From positions 124,001 through 188,000 of the forward strand of contig JAZOAI010000011.1 in the NCBI GenBank assembly GCA_045595365.1: a DNA stretch of 64,000 nt, written 5' to 3'. Position 1 is the first letter of the stretch, and every line of letters begins with the position of its first letter. The translations under genes were made by a program, and so were the position numbers. Source of the DNA: SIG480 sp045595365. GTDB taxonomy: Bacteria; Bacillota; Clostridia; Oscillospirales; JAAYXM01. A model generated the notes under the pieces. That model was not told where the DNA came from, did not search any database, and saw nothing but the letters and a program-made list of their open reading frames with translations. Positions 7,499 through 15,881 of the stretch are shown piece after piece.

Positions 7499-9187
7499 GT
7501 GAAAAAGTTTTTAATTTCTGCCATTCTTTTCTCTTTGCTTTCCGTTTTTGCTATTGCCGCACCCGAGGCAAACCCAACCGTCAGAGTTGGTTTGTATTAC
7601 GGCAACAATGCAATGATTTCTGCAAACTTGCAGAACATTGAGGGTGAAGGATACAGCTTCGGTTACTTTGATTCTGCACATAATTTCGTCGGGCAGTACA
7701 CCGACTCATCAACTAACCGAATAAGTATGCTCAAGGATTCAAATATTTACTACCACGACGGCAAATTCTATGCAAGTGATGCTCCATCGGGAAGCAAGCT
7801 TATAGGTTCATATCACATTCAGCTTGCTGATACATACAACTCTCCCGATGAATTAAAGAACAGAGTTCTCGCTCTCAACATACAGGGCATCCCCGCGTTC
7901 GCTGCAATTGAGAACGGTCAATACAAAGTCAGAATAGGCTCATATTCGAACATCTCCTTGGCACAAGCGGACACAATAAAGTATATGTACCTTGGAAACG
8001 GCACGGTTGTCGGCAACGGAAACAAAAGTGTTACCGTAGTCAACACGGCAAACGGAAATATATTGTTTGAGTATGATAACGACGTTTACCTCGCAGTATA
8101 TCCATCCGTTGACACATCCATAATGCCGCTTACCTGGTTTAAGGGGTATAAATATTACGGAGCGTTTCAATATATTCGCGACGGTGGAAACATATCAGTT
8201 ATAAACTTCGTTCCGATGCAGGAATATGTAAAAGGCGTTGTCCCCTACGAAATGTCTCCGAGCTGGCATATAGAGGCGCTAAAAGCCCAGGCGATGTGCG
8301 CAAGAACTTATGCGCTTTATAATTATGGCAAGCACGGAGCAAATTTTGATATTTGTGCGACTACGGATTGTCAGGTATATAATGGCGCAAACTCTGCCAC
8401 GGCAAATTCCGATTCTGCTGTTGATGAAACATACGGCTCCTATATTCTTTATGACGGCAACCCCATAAACGCTGTTTTTTCTTCTTCTAACGGAGGGGCA
8501 TCGGAAAATTCCGAAAACGTCTGGTCGGCAGCGCTTCCCTATCTCAGAGGCGTTTATGATAACAACGAAGACCTTGACACTGCTACCAACGGAAGATGGT
8601 CATATGAATACACCACAGACGAGCTGACATACATTCTCAATGCAAAAGGATACAGCTGCTCAAAAATCGTGAATATGTATGTAAAAGAATTCACTGATAT
8701 GGGGAATGTAAAAACTCTCACTTTGGTCGACTCTAACGGCAAGAAGTTTGATTTTTCAAAAGAGCGTGCGCGAACAATCCTTTACAGCTCGACATACAAA
8801 AAATACACACACAGCCAAAGGTATACAGTAAAAAGAAAAGGTGCATCCTCCGATTCCGAAGCTCTTCTGTACGTCAATAACGGCGCGTCAACCATCAACC
8901 CTGCTTATGACACGATTTTTGCAACAGGTTCAAGCGGAAAGCTACAGCTTGCCGGAACCTCTTTCTCAATAATAACAGCTTCCGGCAAGACGACATTCAA
9001 GCCGAAAGAAGAACAATCTTCTTCTCAGCAGACCGGAGACCCCGTTTTCGTTGTTTCAGGAACAGGCTGGGGGCACAATCTCGGCATGAGTCAGAACGGT
9101 GCAAAAGCGATGGCTCTTGCAGGGCAAAGCGCCGAGGATATAATTCATTTTTATTATACTGACGTAGAAATATATCGCGCTCGATAA
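7499..9187 (+). CDS. Secreted SpoIID/LytB-domain protein
   Basis: The 562-residue product has a signal peptide (residues 1-20, KK then a hydrophobic stretch ending near AIAA) and about 200 residues of unrecognised N-terminal region. A SpoIID/LytB domain follows: VPYEMSPSWHIEALKAQAM and ARTYALYNYG near residues 245-280, then GTGWGHNLGMSQNGAKAMA near the C terminus. SpoIID-type proteins are lytic transglycosylases or amidase enhancers acting on peptidoglycan. The length and vegetative-like promoter suggest a LytB-like wall protein rather than canonical SpoIID. The GTG start follows AAAGGA. It appears monocistronic, and its exact substrate is unknown. Confidence 0.85.
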   Translation: MKKFLISAILFSLLSVFAIAAPEANPTVRVGLYYGNNAMISANLQNIEGEGYSFGYFDSAHNFVGQYTDSSTNRISMLKDSNIYYHDGKFYASDAPSGSKLIGSYHIQLADTYNSPDELKNRVLALNIQGIPAFAAIENGQYKVRIGSYSNISLAQADTIKYMYLGNGTVVGNGNKSVTVVNTANGNILFEYDNDVYLAVYPSVDTSIMPLTWFKGYKYYGAFQYIRDGGNISVINFVPMQEYVKGVVPYEMSPSWHIEALKAQAMCARTYALYNYGKHGANFDICATTDCQVYNGANSATANSDSAVDETYGSYILYDGNPINAVFSSSNGGASENSENVWSAALPYLRGVYDNNEDLDTATNGRWSYEYTTDELTYILNAKGYSCSKIVNMYVKEFTDMGNVKTLTLVDSNGKKFDFSKERARTILYSSTYKKYTHSQRYTVKRKGASSDSEALLYVNNGASTINPAYDTIFATGSSGKLQLAGTSFSIITASGKTTFKPKEEQSSSQQTGDPVFVVSGTGWGHNLGMSQNGAKAMALAGQSAEDIIHFYYTDVEIYRAR

Positions 9188-9278
9188 ATAATTGAAATTA
9201 ATATTGCATTTTAGGGTAAAATTTAGTAAACTATACTTGTGTGTTTAACGCAACAAAAATTTTATGAGGTGTTTATCA

Positions 9279-9707
9279 ATGAAGAAAAAATCAATACTTT
9301 CACTTTTAACCGCAATTCTTATAATTGCATCACTTGTTTGTTTCGCTTTTGCTACGGGTGAAGCTGCCCCTGCAGCAGATGCAGTGGCGGAAGAACCTCT
9401 CCCCTGGTACGCAGGGCTTCTTGGCAGCCCGATTCCTATGCTCGTTATTATGGTTGCTATTTTCTACTTCTTGCTCATCCGCCCGGAAAACAAGAGAAAA
9501 AAAGAAACTACAAATATGCGCAACAATCTCAAAACCGGCGATGAGATTACAACTATCGGCGGAATTATGGGGCGCATCACAAATGTTAAGGATGATGTTA
9601 TTACCATTGAAACTGGTGCAGACAAAAACAAACTCAAGATTGCAAAGTGGGCTGTAAGCTCTGTTAATAAGAAAGACGAAGAAAAACCCGAAAAAGAAGA
9701 AAAATAG
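9279..9707 (+). CDS. yajC: Preprotein translocase subunit YajC
   Basis: The 142-residue product has the YajC core: a membrane helix PMLVIMVAIFYFLLIRPENK around residues 52-72, then the basic NKRKKETTNMRNNLKTGDEI and TIGGIMGRI. YajC associates with SecDF and SecYEG at the membrane. Ahead of the core is an additional signal-like hydrophobic segment and an Ala/Glu-rich linker (GEAAPAADAVAEEPLP), an extension seen in gut Clostridia homologues. The ATG at 9279 uses GAGGTG. The upstream ATG at 9264 overlaps this ribosome site. secD and secF are not in the window. Confidence 0.93.
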   Translation: MKKKSILSLLTAILIIASLVCFAFATGEAAPAADAVAEEPLPWYAGLLGSPIPMLVIMVAIFYFLLIRPENKRKKETTNMRNNLKTGDEITTIGGIMGRITNVKDDVITIETGADKNKLKIAKWAVSSVNKKDEEKPEKEEK

Positions 9708-9778
9708 TTTCTTGCTTTTGTTATTTTTCATAAAACCTCTGAATAAATATGCCATATAACTTATTTCGGAGGTGAAAT

Positions 9779-10183
9779 ATGAAAATAAACGAAGAAACAA
9801 AAGGAAATCTTGGCACAGATTTTCTCGCACTTCTTTTGCATTCGCTTATAGGCATAGTGATCGCCTTGTTGCTTTCCTTTATGTGTTCAGCATTTGTCTT
9901 GACAGGAAAGCTTTCAGCAAGCCTTATTCCCCTTTTTTCCTGCATTTTTGTTCTTGTTGGTTCATTTTTTGCCAGCTTCATTTCTTCACGAAAGTTCGGG
10001 AAGCCTATTCTTATGGCGTTTGTGCAGTGTTTCCAGTTTTTGTTGATACTTTATCTTATCGGATCCATTCTCTACGGAAGGCTTTTGCCGTCGGCATCGC
10101 CTTTGCAGATTATATTATTCTGCCTTATCGGAGCCCTCGTCGGTGCTGTAGCTTCTGCCTTAGGAAAACGCCGCAAAAGATAA
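9779..10183 (+). CDS. TIGR04086-like small membrane protein
   Basis: This 134-residue protein has about four hydrophobic segments (near 17-40, 45-67, 75-97 and 105-125) and a basic C-terminal tail GKRRKR. Size, topology and location directly after yajC match the TIGR04086 family of putative membrane proteins found beside yajC in Clostridia. The function is unknown. The ATG follows GGAGGTG. A strong intrinsic terminator starts 7 nt after the stop, so the gene probably ends the yajC transcript. Confidence 0.7.
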   Translation: MKINEETKGNLGTDFLALLLHSLIGIVIALLLSFMCSAFVLTGKLSASLIPLFSCIFVLVGSFFASFISSRKFGKPILMAFVQCFQFLLILYLIGSILYGRLLPSASPLQIILFCLIGALVGAVASALGKRRKR

Positions 10184-10189
10184 AACTGA

Positions 10190-10230
10190 AACAGATTGTG
10201 GCATATATCTGCCGCAATCTGTTTTTTCTT
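10190..10230 (+). terminator. Intrinsic terminator between the yajC unit and cca
   Basis: A 14-bp stem (10190-10203 with 10210-10223, one G-U pair) has a 6-nt loop and is followed by TTTTTTCTT. The cca start codon lies only about 13 nt later, so cca translation depends on readthrough or on a promoter I did not identify. Confidence 0.85.
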
Positions 10231-10240
10231 AGGTGATAAA

Positions 10241-11419
10241 ATGCTTAGTTTTAAAATCGAAATACCGGAATATATAGACAAAATACTTTCATCCCTCACC
10301 GCATCCGGTTTCGATGCGTATATCGTAGGGGGATGTGTCAGGGATAGCTTTTTAAATATTTCCGTTAATGATTGGGACGTCTGCACCTCTGCTCTTCCCT
10401 CCGAGATTGCCTGTGTTCTGACAGATTTTAATATTATCGAAACAGGAATTGAACACGGAACAGTTACCGCGGTTTCGCAAGGAAACATGTGCGAGATTAC
10501 CACATTCCGATGCGAAGGAAGCTACAGCGACCACAGGCATCCCGATTCAGTCACTTTTGCAAAAAATATAGCATCTGACCTCTCGCGCCGTGATTTCACT
10601 ATAAACGCTATGGCATATTCACCGGCAGAAGGCCTTGTTGATTTATTCTCCGGGAGAGAGGATCTGGATAAGAAACTCATCCGGTGTGTTGGTGTCGCCA
10701 AGGAACGTTTTGATGAAGATGCGCTCAGAATACTGCGTGCGCTTCGGTTTTCGTCATGCCTTGGATTTGAAATTGAGGAAGAAACAAAGCTTGCAATTTT
10801 CAAGAAATTTAAGCTGCTGAAGTTTGTTGCAAAAGAGAGAATCACATCAGAGCTTCGCCGCCTTCTTACTGGCAAAAACGCACGGAATGTTATGTCTGAA
10901 TTCAAATGTGTATTTGAATTCATTTTTGAAATGGAGATTTCTTCACTCCCGAAAGCTTACGAAAAAACTGAAATGAATCTCTTTATTAGTCTTGCGCACC
11001 TTCTCTTTGGGTTGTCCGCAGAAAAAGCATTCGCCGTTTTAAAGAACCTTAGATTTGACAATAAAACGATAAGAAACGTTTGCTTTTTGCTAAATAACAA
11101 AGACGCCCCGCTTAACCTCGAAGAAAAAGAAGCTTTAAAGCTGCTTTCCAAGCTTGGGAGAGAAAAGCTCTATCTTCTCTCCGATTTTTTATTGCTTGAT
11201 AAAAGCAGTGCTTACAAAGCATTTGCAGAAGCTCTCCCCGTTTTGACGTTGCGGGAATTGGCTATAACGGGCGAAGATATCCTTTCTGCCGGAATTCCTT
11301 TCGGAAAGAAAATAAAAGCTTGTTTGGACGCCGCTCTCAACGCAGTTCTCGACGGTGAATGTGAAAACACGAAGTCTTCTTTGCTTGAATTCATCAATAG
11401 ATACGCATCAGAACAATGA
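10241..11419 (+). CDS. cca: CCA tRNA nucleotidyltransferase
   Basis: This 392-residue class II enzyme builds or repairs the 3' CCA of tRNAs from CTP and ATP. The nucleotidyltransferase head shows YIVGGCVRD with metal ligands Asp44 and Asp46 in VNDWDV. RRDFTINAMAY and the ERF..DALRILRALRF signature follow. The C-terminal half is helical, as in the family. The start at 10241 uses AGGTGAT, and the frame extends upstream only through the terminator hairpin. The tRNA-Gly in this window has CCA encoded, so here the enzyme may serve mainly other tRNAs or repair. Confidence 0.93.
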   Translation: MLSFKIEIPEYIDKILSSLTASGFDAYIVGGCVRDSFLNISVNDWDVCTSALPSEIACVLTDFNIIETGIEHGTVTAVSQGNMCEITTFRCEGSYSDHRHPDSVTFAKNIASDLSRRDFTINAMAYSPAEGLVDLFSGREDLDKKLIRCVGVAKERFDEDALRILRALRFSSCLGFEIEEETKLAIFKKFKLLKFVAKERITSELRRLLTGKNARNVMSEFKCVFEFIFEMEISSLPKAYEKTEMNLFISLAHLLFGLSAEKAFAVLKNLRFDNKTIRNVCFLLNNKDAPLNLEEKEALKLLSKLGREKLYLLSDFLLLDKSSAYKAFAEALPVLTLRELAITGEDILSAGIPFGKKIKACLDAALNAVLDGECENTKSSLLEFINRYASEQ

Positions 11420-11458
11420 ATGAAGCCTTTTTAATAAAAAAGGCTTCATTGTTTTTTT
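11419..11458 (+). terminator. Intrinsic terminator of cca
   Basis: AATGAAGCCTTTTT pairs with AAAAAGGCTTCATT across a short loop and is followed by GTTTTTTT. The left arm begins within the cca stop codon. Confidence 0.88.
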
Positions 11459-11567
11459 ATGGAAATCCGGTTACAACAAGCGTAACTATTTTATGAAATA
11501 TATAGCAGAAAAAAGGCTGGTTTTATCGAGACAGCCGCCATTTTTCGAAACAATTTTGAATTTTTCC

Positions 11568-11596
11568 TTGACAAAGTGGTTACAATAAGTTACAAT
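11568..11596 (+). promoter_or_regulatory. Strong sigma-A promoter of the 3D-domain gene
   Basis: A consensus TTGACA and TACAAT are separated by 17 nt, about 80 nt before the ATG at 11682. The spacer and -10 box coincide with a tandem 9-bp repeat. Confidence 0.82.
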
Positions 11597-11597
11597 A
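11579..11597 (+). repeat. Tandem GTTACAATA repeat over promoter (candidate operator)
   Basis: GTTACAATA occurs at 11579-11587 and again at 11589-11597, ten bases apart and therefore on the same helix face. A close copy, GTTACAACA, lies at 11470-11478. The pair covers the promoter spacer and -10 box. The regulator is unknown, and AT-rich composition could produce this by chance. Confidence 0.45.
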
Positions 11598-11681
11598 TTT
11601 AATTGATTGAATGACAACGTAATTATTCCGCTTATTTTTTCATATATTTTTATGTCCCAATATACGGCGAAGGAGGAAATT

Positions 11682-12707
11682 ATGAAAAGCAGTAATTTAA
11701 ATACAATTCAGTCTTTTTTCAAAAGAACACTTATCGTTTTTCTCATACTTTCAATAACACTTCTGTGTATTGCAGCTTCCCGCTCAGAGACAAATACGTT
11801 TATCGTATACGAAGGCAAAACAAAAACAGTTTACAATAGTACTCACAAAAATACATCTGATTTTTTAAATGAAGCCGGAATAATCATTACAGATGACAAG
11901 TATGCGGAAATGCCCGAAACTGCTGAAAATGGGCTGGCAAAAATCTATATTCTGAAAAAGAATGTTATAACACTTCAAATTGATGGGGAAACAAAAACAC
12001 TTTATGCTCTTAGTGAAAAAACAATTTCCGACGTTCTTTCGGATAACGGAATCGTTCTCGGCCCCGAGGATACTGTGTCCGTCCCGCTTACAGATGCCGT
12101 TTCTGATGGGCTTTCATTCGAAGTTAAAAGATATTCACACAAGACGGTTGAAGAATACAAGGAAATTCCGTTTGACACTGAAAAACGCCCATCTTTTTCT
12201 ATGGACAAGGGGACCTCAAAGGTAATCACAAAAGGCGTTCCCGGTTCAAAAAAGCTCGTCTATAACGTAAAGACCGAAAACGGAGTTGAGATCGAAAGAA
12301 GCTTGGTCAGTGAAACAGTTGTTAAGTCGCCTGTTACAAAGGTTGTTGAGTATGGCACGCGCGAGGTTGACAAATCCGGAGCTATCGCAACAGCATCAGG
12401 GCAGAAGCTTGAGTATAAAAAAGTGATAAGCATGACTGCAACAGCATATACTACCGAGCGCTCATCAGATAAAATTACGGCAACAGGAAAGGTTGCAAGC
12501 GTCGGACTCGTTGCTGTTGACCCGAAAGTAATCCCTCTCGGCTCGAAGCTTTACATCTGCTCACCCGACGGGAAAAGCTGGGTTTACGGAACGGCCGTTG
12601 CAGCGGACACGGGAGTCCGCGGGAACAGGATTGACCTTTTCTTCAACACCTATAAGGAGTGTATTAATTTCGGAAGGCGAAAAGCAACGGTTTATGTCCT
12701 AAAATAA
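11682..12707 (+). CDS. Secreted G5/3D-domain cell wall protein (YabE-like)
   Basis: The 341-residue product has an N-terminal membrane or signal segment (about 15-33) and two DUF348-type repeats (near 40-90 and 95-150). A G5-like region follows, with the sequence EYKEIPFDT onward to about residue 235. The C-terminal 3D domain shows MTATAYT, GLVAVDPKVIPLGSKLYI and ADTG...IDLFF. This is the YabE/Rpf-like architecture, associated with cell wall hydrolysis or transglycosylation. The ATG at 11682 follows AAGGAGG. The neighbouring rsmA matches the Bacillus yabE-rnmV-ksgA order, here without rnmV. Confidence 0.88.
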   Translation: MKSSNLNTIQSFFKRTLIVFLILSITLLCIAASRSETNTFIVYEGKTKTVYNSTHKNTSDFLNEAGIIITDDKYAEMPETAENGLAKIYILKKNVITLQIDGETKTLYALSEKTISDVLSDNGIVLGPEDTVSVPLTDAVSDGLSFEVKRYSHKTVEEYKEIPFDTEKRPSFSMDKGTSKVITKGVPGSKKLVYNVKTENGVEIERSLVSETVVKSPVTKVVEYGTREVDKSGAIATASGQKLEYKKVISMTATAYTTERSSDKITATGKVASVGLVAVDPKVIPLGSKLYICSPDGKSWVYGTAVAADTGVRGNRIDLFFNTYKECINFGRRKATVYVLK

Positions 12708-12711
12708 GAGG

Positions 12712-12757
12712 TGCGACTGCGAGGATAGCTTTTTATCTTCTGCAGTCGCATTTATTC
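12712..12757 (+). terminator. Intrinsic terminator after the 3D-domain gene
   Basis: TGCGACTGC (12712-12720) pairs with GCAGTCGCA (12742-12750). The stem is extended inward by GAGGATA/TATCTTC with one bulge, and TTTATTCTGT follows. Confidence 0.78.
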
Positions 12758-12759
12758 TG

Positions 12760-12788
12760 TTGCGATTATCTGAAAAAAAGTGTATAAT
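12760..12788 (+). promoter_or_regulatory. Predicted sigma-A promoter of rsmA
   Basis: TTGCGA and TATAAT are separated by 17 nt immediately after the preceding terminator, about 32 nt before the rsmA ATG. Confidence 0.75.
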
Positions 12789-12819
12789 AAGAAAAACGCT
12801 TAAATATGAGGTATTTTTG

Positions 12820-13695
12820 ATGGATTTATTCTCAATTAAAAACATAAAAGAAATTCTCAATCGACACGGGTTCAGATTTTCAAAATCACTTGGCCAGAAC
12901 TTTCTGACCGAGCGGTGGGTCTGCGAAGATATAGTTTCCCGCTCAGATATTACGACAGATGATGTTGTTCTGGAGATAGGTCCGGGAATCGGAAGCCTGA
13001 CATCCGAGCTTGCTGTTGCAGCTTCAAAGGTCGTGGCAGTTGAAATTGACGAGTCCCTCCTTCCTGTTCTTTCAGATACTCTTTCTCACTTTGAAAATAT
13101 CAAAATAATAAACTCAGATATAATGAAATGTGATTTAGAAAAGCTTATTTCCGAGGAATTTCCAGATAAAAAACCGAAAGTCTGCGCGAATCTCCCTTAC
13201 TATATAACCACTCCGATAATTTCTTATCTCATCGAATCAAAGCTTTTTTCTTCAATTACTACAATGATTCAAAAAGAAGTGGCAGAAAGGATTTGTGCAA
13301 CTCCGGCTTCTCCGGAATACGGCGCTTTTTCGGTCTATGTTCAATACTATGCAGAACCCGAGCTTCTCTTCACGGTTTCTTCAGATTGCTTTATCCCCCA
13401 GCCAAAGGTTGAGTCAGCAGTTATAAAGCTCAATATCCGAGAGAAGCCTGCAGTTTTTCCGAAATCCGAAGAAATGTTCTTCAAGGTCGTTAAGGCAGCC
13501 TTCGCTCAAAGGCGCAAGCAGCTTGCAAACAGTCTGTTCTCAAGCTTTAAATCGTTTATTGACAAAGAACAGATTTTTGAGATTCTTTCGATGTTAGGCC
13601 TCAAAACAACCGTCAGAGGCGAGGAGCTTTCGATCGAGGATTTTTCAAAGCTTTCCGATAAGATATATGAAATAAAAGAATCATCTCAAGCTTGA
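12820..13695 (+). CDS. rsmA: 16S rRNA (A1518/A1519) dimethyltransferase RsmA/KsgA
   Basis: This 291-residue SAM-dependent enzyme dimethylates two adjacent adenines near the 3' end of 16S rRNA. KsgA signatures are SLGQNFL near residue 25, the SAM loop EIGPGIGSLT near 54-63 and the catalytic NLPYYITTP near 128-136. The start at 12820 follows GAGGT. The frame upstream of it runs through the promoter. The stop codon lies inside a perfect palindrome that acts as terminator. Confidence 0.96.
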   Translation: MDLFSIKNIKEILNRHGFRFSKSLGQNFLTERWVCEDIVSRSDITTDDVVLEIGPGIGSLTSELAVAASKVVAVEIDESLLPVLSDTLSHFENIKIINSDIMKCDLEKLISEEFPDKKPKVCANLPYYITTPIISYLIESKLFSSITTMIQKEVAERICATPASPEYGAFSVYVQYYAEPELLFTVSSDCFIPQPKVESAVIKLNIREKPAVFPKSEEMFFKVVKAAFAQRRKQLANSLFSSFKSFIDKEQIFEILSMLGLKTTVRGEELSIEDFSKLSDKIYEIKESSQA

Positions 13696-13707
13696 GATGA
13701 TTCTTTT
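13674..13707. terminator. Bidirectional terminator shared by rsmA and recN
   Basis: A perfect 34-nt palindrome is centred on AAGCTT at 13690/13691. It ends in T-runs on both strands (TTCTTTTTC on plus, TTCTTTTATTTC on minus). It contains the rsmA stop codon and begins 3 nt after the recN stop, so it can end both converging transcripts. Confidence 0.88.
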
Positions 13708-13709
13708 TC

Positions 13710-15404
13710 TTATCTGATATTTTCCTTTCTTTCTTCTGCAAGCGAAAGAAGCTCCCGGGCATTGTTTAAGGTTGTTTCGCTGATTGAGGAGCCACCCGTG
13801 ATTCTTGCAAGCTCTTCGGCGCGGCCGGATGCATCAAGTGGCAAAACAGATGTATATGTTCTTCCGTCACGCTCATTTTTTTCAATTTTAAAGTGGACAT
13901 CTGACATTGCGGAAAGCTGCGCCAGATGAGTTACACAAATAACCTGCTTCTTAACCGACAGTTTAAAAAGCTTCTCCGCAATTTTTTGTGCAGCCCGACC
14001 GCTGACGCCTGTATCAATCTCATCGAATATCAGGGTTTCGACATAATCACTGTCATCGAGCGCATTTTTCATAGCAAGCATAATTCTCGAAAGCTCGCCG
14101 CCCGAAGCAATTTTGTCAAGAGGCTTTTCCACCTCTCCAAGGTTTGCAGCGAGAAGAAACTCGACTGTATCGAGCCCGCGCTCTGTGAGGTCCTTCCCCT
14201 TCTTAATATCTACAATAAATCTTGCGTTTTTCATATCAAGTTCAGAAAGCTCCGTGACAATCTTTTCTTCAAGAACACGAGCTCCGGCCTCACGAAGTTC
14301 AAATAGTTTTTCTGCTAAACTATTTGCACGCTTTTCAAGGGTTTCGATTTCAGAGTTTAGTTTTAAAACTCGCTCTTCTGAAAACTCAATTTCAGAAAGC
14401 TCAGCTCTTGCAGCTTCAAGATACTGCAGCATTTCGGAAACGGAGCTTCCGTATTTGCGCTTAAGCTTATGTATTACATCAAGCCTTCCCTCTACCCTGT
14501 CGGCATCTTCATCTGAAAAATCAAGGCTTTCAAGCATTTCACGAAGTTGCTCTGAGATGTCGTCAGACAAATAATAAAGCTCTGAAACAGAGTCAGAAAG
14601 TTTTGAAATCTTTTCAGAATCCCCCGAAACAGAGGCAAGAAGCTTTGAGGAATCCAAGAGAGCCGAGCATATTCCGATGTCACTGTTTTCCCCTGAAAAC
14701 GCCGCATACACCTTGGAAATTCGTTCTGAAAGCTTCGCACTCTCTCTTATAAGCTTTTGCTGCTCTGAAAGGTGAATATCCTCGTTTTCCAAAAGCTCTG
14801 CAGCTTCAAGCTCTGCTATCTGAAATTTAAGCATTTCTACCTGTCTTGCCTTTGCGGTTTCATCTATGTCAAGGCGTTTGAGTTCTTGTTTTTTCTCCTG
14901 CAGTGTTGAATAAACCTCTTTATATTCATTTTCTAATGAATAATACTCTTCACATGCTGCGAATCTGTCAACAAAGAATGCGTGGGAGTCAACATTAAGA
15001 AGCTGTTGACTGTCGTGTTGCCCCAAAACATTTATTAGCATTACCCCGAATTCTTTCATAAGTGCTGCAGTAATCGGCTTCCCGTTAATTCGTGCTGAGC
15101 TTTTCCCGTCAACTGATATTTCCCTGGAAATCATAATTTCCTCTGAAGCATCAAATCCGTTATCGCAAAGCCATTTTTTTCCTGCATCCGGGCAGGAATC
15201 AAAAACGGCAGAAACAGAGGCTTTCGATGCTCCGTTTCTGACAAGGTCGCGAGATGTCCGGTAACCCAAAACAGCGCCGATAGAATCAATAATAATTGAT
15301 TTACCCGCGCCGGTTTCTCCCGTTAGTACGTTAAAACCCTTCTGAAATTCTATGTCACAGCTTTCAATGACTGCAATATTCTCAATATGGAGAAGCCTAA
15401 GCAT
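13710..15404 (-). CDS. recN: DNA repair protein RecN
   Basis: This 564-residue SMC-like ATPase acts early at double-strand breaks. Walker A is GETGAGKS at residues 29-36, and the C-terminal signature is ASGGELSRIMLAMK, followed by Walker B in TLIFDEIDTGVSG. The Glu/Leu-rich middle (about 150-380) is predicted to form the antiparallel coiled coil. The ATG at 15404 follows GGAG. It is last in the nusB-to-recN operon, and the argR-recN order is the common Firmicutes one. Confidence 0.97.
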   Translation of the reverse strand: MLRLLHIENIAVIESCDIEFQKGFNVLTGETGAGKSIIIDSIGAVLGYRTSRDLVRNGASKASVSAVFDSCPDAGKKWLCDNGFDASEEIMISREISVDGKSSARINGKPITAALMKEFGVMLINVLGQHDSQQLLNVDSHAFFVDRFAACEEYYSLENEYKEVYSTLQEKKQELKRLDIDETAKARQVEMLKFQIAELEAAELLENEDIHLSEQQKLIRESAKLSERISKVYAAFSGENSDIGICSALLDSSKLLASVSGDSEKISKLSDSVSELYYLSDDISEQLREMLESLDFSDEDADRVEGRLDVIHKLKRKYGSSVSEMLQYLEAARAELSEIEFSEERVLKLNSEIETLEKRANSLAEKLFELREAGARVLEEKIVTELSELDMKNARFIVDIKKGKDLTERGLDTVEFLLAANLGEVEKPLDKIASGGELSRIMLAMKNALDDSDYVETLIFDEIDTGVSGRAAQKIAEKLFKLSVKKQVICVTHLAQLSAMSDVHFKIEKNERDGRTYTSVLPLDASGRAEELARITGGSSISETTLNNARELLSLAEERKENIR

Positions 15405-15428
15405 TTATATCACTCCGATTCATTATAC

Positions 15429-15881
15429 CTAAGAAAGCATTCTTCCGAGCTGTTCACAGAAATCGCTTGCACTCTTTGTTGTGTGCATAACAAGAAAAGC
15501 AGTATCATCACCGGCAAGAGTTCCTACAATATCAGAGGACTGCATCGAATCAATAGCCGAGCATGCCGCAGAAGCAAGGCCCGGCATTGTTTTTAAGACA
15601 ACAATGTTCTGTGCATTGTCATAAGAAAGCACGCTTTCGCGGAATATCGTGAGCAAGCGTTCTGAAAAGCCGGAATCTGTTGCGGAATGTGACACCGCAT
15701 ATTTGCTTTTTCCGTTCGTTGATACGGTTTTTATAAGTCGCAATTCTTTTATATCCCTCGAAACAGTTGCCTGCGTAGCATTAAAACCTTCCTTGTTGAG
15801 GTATTCAGTTAGCTCTGACTGAGTTGAAATATCATACTTTTCAATAAGCTTAAGCAAAGTAGTCTGTCTTTTTGATTTCAT
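15429..15881 (-). CDS. argR: Arginine repressor ArgR/AhrC
   Basis: This 150-residue transcription factor binds ARG boxes when loaded with arginine. The N-terminal winged-helix region (1-70) includes QATVSRDIKELRLIK. The C-terminal oligomerisation and arginine-binding domain includes GTLAGDDTAFLVM. Length is standard. The start codon directly abuts the nadK stop, which implies tight coupling. Arginine biosynthesis genes are not in the window. The recN-side location is the usual one in Firmicutes. Confidence 0.95.
   Translation of the reverse strand: MKSKRQTTLLKLIEKYDISTQSELTEYLNKEGFNATQATVSRDIKELRLIKTVSTNGKSKYAVSHSATDSGFSERLLTIFRESVLSYDNAQNIVVLKTMPGLASAACSAIDSMQSSDIVGTLAGDDTAFLVMHTTKSASDFCEQLGRMLS

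Noticed and set aside
9330..9981. Minus-strand frames opposite yajC and the TIGR04086-like gene
   Set aside because: Phe-rich low-complexity translation from reading AT-rich coding DNA backwards. No start signals.
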